Positions 60,225-64,000 of a DNA stretch of 64,000 nt are shown here, piece by piece. Every line of letters starts with the position of its first letter. The first letter of the stretch is position 1. Made by a program: the position numbers and the translations under genes. Source of the DNA: CAWFGW01 sp963849955. GTDB taxonomy: Bacteria; Bacteroidota; Bacteroidia; Cytophagales; JAAEPT01. The DNA is taken from NCBI GenBank assembly GCA_963849955.1, contig CAWKJU010000003.1:37617-101616 (forward strand), read 5' to 3'. Below the pieces are notes generated by a model. It was given only the letters and a program-made list of their open reading frames with translations. It did not search any database and was not told the origin of the DNA.

Positions 60225-60665
60225 CTAAAAGGAGGGAGTGAAATAGTTCATTTGTACCTTTTTTATCATGGTACATAGGTTTTGTTCACCTAGTTTTTTG
60301 AACTCTATTTTGTCCATTATCTTTTGAACAAGTTTTAATCCAAGGCCACCTTTTTTCTGTTGTTTAATTAAGTTTTCAAGGCTTAATCCTTGGTAAGCGT
60401 TAAAATTAAAAAAGTCACCGTCATCCACAAGGCTAATTTTTAAGGTAGATGACTCGGGAATGTAGTGTAAATTTAAGTTGAAAAATTTCGATTTGTCGCA
60501 CTGGTTGGAGTGGATAATTATATTTGCACAAATTTCATCAACAGCTAAAATGATTAAGCCAATTTCTTGCTCAGAAACACGTGTTTCATGGAGTTTGTTC
60601 TCCAAGAATAACCTAATCTCTTTTAGGTTGTTTTTATCACACTGTACTGATATTGAGGCTTGCAT
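60225..60665 (-). CDS. HATPase anti-sigma-factor-like protein (RsbW type)
   Basis: 146-aa GHKL ATPase/kinase domain. The N box is LIILAVDEICANIIIHSNQC (residues 40-59), followed by the G1/G2 boxes LVDDGDFFNF and KKGGLGLKLVQKIMD. In partner-switching systems such proteins bind a sigma factor or other target and phosphorylate a STAS antagonist. The STAS antagonist gene is 2 bp upstream, and a SpoIIE phosphatase gene precedes it. Confidence 0.9.
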   Translation of the reverse strand: MQASISVQCDKNNLKEIRLFLENKLHETRVSEQEIGLIILAVDEICANIIIHSNQCDKSKFFNLNLHYIPESSTLKISLVDDGDFFNFNAYQGLSLENLIKQQKKGGLGLKLVQKIMDKIEFKKLGEQNLCTMIKKVQMNYFTPSF

Positions 60666-60667
60666 AG

Positions 60668-60994
60668 CTATGTGAGTGCTTCTTCTTTAGTATCTACTAT
60701 TGTTATTAAATTGTGTAATCCCAAAATTTCAAACACTTTAAATACTTTATCGTTCATGTTATAAAGTGTCATTTGGTAGTCTTTAATTTTTAATTCTTGT
60801 AGGTAAGACATAAATACCCCTAAACCAGCTGATGAGATATACTCTAAATGTTCACAATCAATTAATATGTGTTTAAAATTTTCGTCTATAGCCATTCGAA
60901 TTTGCTCATCGACTTGAATGGCGGAACTTGCGTCTACATCGCCATTGATTTTTAATATTCGATAATTTTTTTCGTTTGATATAGTTATCTCCAT
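60668..60994 (-). CDS. STAS-domain anti-anti-sigma factor
   Basis: 108-aa SpoIIAA/RsbV-like single STAS domain. The regulatory phospho-Ser motif is YISSAGLGVFMSYL (Ser57 or 58). The chain starts MEITISNEKNYRILKINGDV. It should be phosphorylated by the HATPase protein encoded 2 bp downstream and dephosphorylated by the SpoIIE phosphatase encoded upstream. Confidence 0.93.
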   Translation of the reverse strand: MEITISNEKNYRILKINGDVDASSAIQVDEQIRMAIDENFKHILIDCEHLEYISSAGLGVFMSYLQELKIKDYQMTLYNMNDKVFKVFEILGLHNLITIVDTKEEALT

Positions 60995-61020
60995 TACGTG
61001 TTATTGCGGTTAATGTTGCG

Positions 61021-63096
61021 TTAAATAAATTTAATGCAAAAAAGTGAAAAATCATCTTCGGTTGTTTGCTTTTTATTGAAAAACAATACGTTATGCTTGA
61101 TTTTTTCTATTAATACATCAGTCGGTTGGGAGGTGTTTTGTTCAAACGCGGTTAACAACCTCTCATAACCATATTCTTCTGCTTGGTCATTTTTAGTTTC
61201 AATAGCTCCATCCGTATAAAGTAGCATCATGTCACCTGGATGAAATGAATGGGTAATGGTTTCGATATGATTGACGTATGAATCATCTCTTAAAATGCCT
61301 AACCCCAAGCCTTTAGTGTTAAAGTACGTTGATAGATTTTTTGTTGCTTCATAAAAGAGGGTAGGACAGTGACCTGCTCGGGATAAGTCAAAAGTCTTGT
61401 TTTTTAAATTGATGATAACGATGGTGAGCGTCACAAAAGATTTGCCCTCCAAACAATTACTCAATGCTTTATTCGCTTTTACAAGAATTTCTGAGGTTGA
61501 AGTAGAGGTTAAAATTAAGGCTTGAAATACGCCTTTTACCTGAGCCATGTTGAATGCTGCAGAAGTCCCATGGCCAGACACATCACCGATGACTATTCCA
61601 ATTTGATCTTGAGAGATGTTAAATGTGTCATAATAATCACCGCCAACATCGTCAGCGGACATGGAAAAAGCGGAGATTTCAATTTTTTTATCAAACTCGA
61701 GTTGTTTCGGAAGCAGGTGTTGCTGTATTTTTTTCGCAATCTTTATCTCCTCTTTATATCGTTCTGTTTTTATTGCTTCATTTAATAACTGACTATTTTC
61801 AATCGAAATACAGGCCTGATTTACAAAACTTTGAATTACTTCAATGGTCTCCGAATTAAAACCCTCCTTAATATATTTTACTAGCCCAAGAAAACCGATT
61901 GGAGTTGTGCCCGAAAAAATCGGGAAAGTCACAAAACATTTGATGGATTTACTGAACTCTTCAGTTTTGGAAGTAAGCTTATTGATGTCAGCGATGTAAG
62001 AGAAATTATCATCAATATTGACCTTGTCATGTTTCAACAGCCGATAAAGGGTAGTAATAGTTACTTTATCTATATCATGATTTAAAAACACATGGGTATT
62101 GGAAGCGGTGTTGTTAATCTCTAACCAGGATGCATCGGCAAGGGTAGTGTTCGTACTAATATCAAGCAGGACATCATAAATTTCTTTTTCACTTTTTGTG
62201 GCTCTAATCGTTTGTGCTAGCTTTTGAAAATTAAATACTTCACTCAACTTTTGTTCGAAAACAGATGATGTGGGTAGATTAAATAGAATAACTAAAATGG
62301 AGGATATGCAATAAAAAATCACAAAGATGAGAATGATGATAAGAAAAAAGTGTTGGCTTATATCGTTGACAAGGGTTTGATTACGCGACAGATTTACTAA
62401 GTGACTTGTTGAATAGAGGTAATGAATAAAGATACAGGTGATGACAAGAATAATAGAAAGTAAAAGTGTGCCTCTTAGTTTTTGTTTAAAATTGAGATAG
62501 GCAATCCATTTCATGTTCAAGGATAGCACCAGCCCATATAAGGCTAAGACTCCCACAAAAATCATCGTGCTCAGATGAAAGTGATCGATTTCAAAATGAC
62601 TAATGAGTAAGCAGATTAGAAGAAGCCCTTCATAGATGTTCCAAGCGTAAGCTAGGGCTTTCGTTTTTTGATATAAGATTAAGTTTTTATAAGTATAAAA
62701 TGTCTTCCCGCAAAAAATGATTAAGAAGACGCCATTGATTTCGTAAACAATGTTTTTGAATAGAATATGATCAAATAAATTGATATCGATGTAGGCAAAT
62801 TGTTGGTTTAAAACCAAAGCAATCACCATCAGCGCTGCAGTCATAAAAGTGTCCCACAATAAGTCGTTAAAATTGTGACTTTTGGGCTTTTCTGATCGTA
62901 ATCGAAAATATAAAAAAGCAAATAAGATGAAGAGGTTTAAAGTGATGTCGCGGTAAAAGGTAGAAACGTATTTGTTAACATGTGGTTGATTAAAACCACC
63001 TTCTATTACAGAATAAAAAGTAATGAAAAAAAATACCAGCCAAGCGATTAATCCACCTAGCTGGTATGTCCTTAATATTCTATTTCTCTTTGACAT
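61021..63096 (-). CDS. Membrane GAF-SpoIIE serine phosphatase
   Basis: Signal-receiving PP2C phosphatase of the partner-switching module. 691 aa. Residues 1-270 hold about eight membrane segments. A coiled linker leads to a GAF domain at about 300-430 (LAQTIRATKSEKEIYDVLLDI, FPIFSGTTPIGFLGLVKYI), likely sensing a small ligand. The SpoIIE phosphatase at 470-690 has metal-binding Asp in DVGGDYYDTFN, VIGDVSGHGTSAAFNMA and LYTDGAIETKNDQ. It precedes the STAS gene by 26 bp and follows guaB by 9 bp. Confidence 0.93.
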   Translation of the reverse strand: MSKRNRILRTYQLGGLIAWLVFFFITFYSVIEGGFNQPHVNKYVSTFYRDITLNLFILFAFLYFRLRSEKPKSHNFNDLLWDTFMTAALMVIALVLNQQFAYIDINLFDHILFKNIVYEINGVFLIIFCGKTFYTYKNLILYQKTKALAYAWNIYEGLLLICLLISHFEIDHFHLSTMIFVGVLALYGLVLSLNMKWIAYLNFKQKLRGTLLLSIILVITCIFIHYLYSTSHLVNLSRNQTLVNDISQHFFLIIILIFVIFYCISSILVILFNLPTSSVFEQKLSEVFNFQKLAQTIRATKSEKEIYDVLLDISTNTTLADASWLEINNTASNTHVFLNHDIDKVTITTLYRLLKHDKVNIDDNFSYIADINKLTSKTEEFSKSIKCFVTFPIFSGTTPIGFLGLVKYIKEGFNSETIEVIQSFVNQACISIENSQLLNEAIKTERYKEEIKIAKKIQQHLLPKQLEFDKKIEISAFSMSADDVGGDYYDTFNISQDQIGIVIGDVSGHGTSAAFNMAQVKGVFQALILTSTSTSEILVKANKALSNCLEGKSFVTLTIVIINLKNKTFDLSRAGHCPTLFYEATKNLSTYFNTKGLGLGILRDDSYVNHIETITHSFHPGDMMLLYTDGAIETKNDQAEEYGYERLLTAFEQNTSQPTDVLIEKIKHNVLFFNKKQTTEDDFSLFCIKFI

Positions 63097-63105
63097 GAAG
63101 TCAGT

Positions 63106-64000
63106 TTATCTACTGTAGTTTGGTGCCTCTCGGGTGATGTGAACATCATGAGGGTGGCTCTCTCTAACTCCAGCAGCGGTTATTTTAACAAATTTGGCTT
63201 CTTGTAATTTTTGGATTGAAGCGGCACCTGCATAGCCCATACCAGCCTTTAAACCTCCTGTTAGCTGATAGATTACTTCTTCAACTTTACCTTTGTACGG
63301 TACTCTTCCAACAATTCCTTCCGGAACCAATTTTCTTACGTCATCTTCGGCATCTTGAAAATAGCGGTCTTTAGAACCGTCAGCCATAGCTTCTAATGAA
63401 CCCATACCTCTATAAGCTTTAAACTTACGCCCTTCGAATATAGTCATTTCACCTGGAGCTTCATCCGTTCCAGCCAGTAATGAACCTATCATAACGCTAT
63501 CGGCACCGCCCACAATGGCTTTGACCACATCACCGGAGAAACGAATTCCTCCATCAGCAATAATCGGAACTCCAGACCCTTTAATGGCTTTACTACACTC
63601 AAACACGGCAGATAATTGCGGCATACCTACACCAGCAATAATTCTGGTTGTACAAATACTTCCAGGACCCACACCTACTTTAACGGCATCGGCACCAGCA
63701 TCCACTAATGCTTTAGCAGCTTCGCCTGTAGCGATGTTTCCGGCTATAATTTCTAAAGTTGGGTAGGTACTTTTTACTTTGCGAACAATATCAATGACAC
63801 CTTTAGAGTGACCATGAGCGGTGTCAATACTGATAACATCCACTCCAGCTTTAATTAAAGCAGCAACACGATCCAAAATATCAGGAGTTACACCCACAGC
63901 AGCGCCAACACGTAGTCGACCAAATTCATCTTTACAGGCATTTGGTTTGTGTTTACGTTTAAGAATATCTTTATAGGTAATTAAACCAATCAATTTATAG
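63106..64000 (-). CDS. guaB: Inosine-5'-monophosphate dehydrogenase, 5' part outside window
   Basis: NAD-dependent conversion of IMP to XMP, the committed step of GMP synthesis. The frame is open to the window end and its first visible codons read YKLIGLITYKDIL, the end of the second CBS domain, so the TTG at 63993 is not the start. About 195 N-terminal residues are missing of an expected ~490. Catalytic Cys lies in GPGSICTTRIIAGVG; the flap is VGRVPYKGKVEEV; IMP-phosphate binding is in ADGGIRFSGDVVKAI and GSLLAGTDEAPGE. It is followed by the phosphatase gene after 9 bp. Confidence 0.98.
   Translation of the reverse strand, partial: YKLIGLITYKDILKRKHKPNACKDEFGRLRVGAAVGVTPDILDRVAALIKAGVDVISIDTAHGHSKGVIDIVRKVKSTYPTLEIIAGNIATGEAAKALVDAGADAVKVGVGPGSICTTRIIAGVGMPQLSAVFECSKAIKGSGVPIIADGGIRFSGDVVKAIVGGADSVMIGSLLAGTDEAPGEMTIFEGRKFKAYRGMGSLEAMADGSKDRYFQDAEDDVRKLVPEGIVGRVPYKGKVEEVIYQLTGGLKAGMGYAGAASIQKLQEAKFVKITAAGVRESHPHDVHITREAPNYSR

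Noticed and set aside
1..64000. tRNA, rRNA, CRISPR array, riboswitch or replication origin
   Set aside because: No cloverleaf, rRNA segment, regularly spaced repeats or known riboswitch core was recognised by eye in the intergenic regions.

Overview
The window comes from a low-GC member of the Bacteroidota, probably a free-living Flavobacteriia- or Cytophagia-type bacterium; I cannot place it more finely. The signs are promoter -7 boxes of the TAnnTTTG type, two C-terminal domains of the type IX secretion system (T9SS), many short lipoproteins, a Na+-translocating NADH:quinone reductase, a zinc-Cys-less Tgt and generally A/T-rich codon use. There is no rRNA, tRNA, CRISPR array, prophage or intact insertion sequence. 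Most of the window is ordinary chromosome, with one small repeat-rich scar at about 53.8-55.0 kb.

Region by region. 1-4.1 kb: the 3' part of 6-phosphogluconolactonase, then small envelope proteins (one of 56 aa), a hotdog thioesterase, a scramblase-like protein and a thioredoxin-like protein. 4.2-7.7 kb: a shikimate operon (DAHP synthase/chorismate mutase, aroB, aroA). 7.8-10.5 kb: rplM-rpsI-rpsB-tsf. 10.9-20.4 kb: aminopeptidase P divergent from a run of S8 peptidase, glycosyltransferase, O-methyltransferase, LysM lytic transglycosylase, a SulP transporter carrying a T9SS-type C-terminal domain, and a CPBP membrane protein. 20.4-28.1 kb: SET-domain protein, alpha/beta hydrolase, pyruvate carboxylase, a membrane glycosyltransferase and cytidylate kinase. 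28.2-33.0 kb: nqrABCDE, with no nqrF behind it. 33.1-37.9 kb: DUF502 protein, thioredoxin, MscS channel, CsbD-like protein, rsmG, an ECF sigma factor and a GT2 glycosyltransferase. 38-44.9 kb: tgt, an LptF/G-type permease, yidD, a GNAT/RimK-type ATP-grasp fusion, an FKBP lipoprotein and an ABC-F ATPase. 45-53.8 kb: two related collagen-like lipoproteins, a T9SS-exported hydrolase, a second SulP transporter, a TPR protein, a small ECF-sigma operon, a YhcH-type protein, a Crp/Fnr regulator and YiaA. 53.8-55.0 kb: hairpin repeats, a transposase remnant and an orphan membrane ORF. 55-64 kb: one minus-strand run of guaB, a SpoIIE/STAS/HATPase partner-switching module, three periplasmic foldase-type proteins and MoxR.

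The genes mostly serve core metabolism, translation and envelope building. The most unusual item is the SulP permease at 17.4-19.4 kb: its cytoplasmic STAS domain is followed in frame by a domain normally found only on T9SS-exported proteins. Other points of interest are the GNAT/RLAN/ATP-grasp fusion, the missing nqrF, an ABC-F protein with one degenerate ATP site, a repeat-flanked remnant of a REP-associated transposase, and a shared upstream motif of two small envelope genes. All identifications are from reading the sequence and remembered family motifs; no database search was run.
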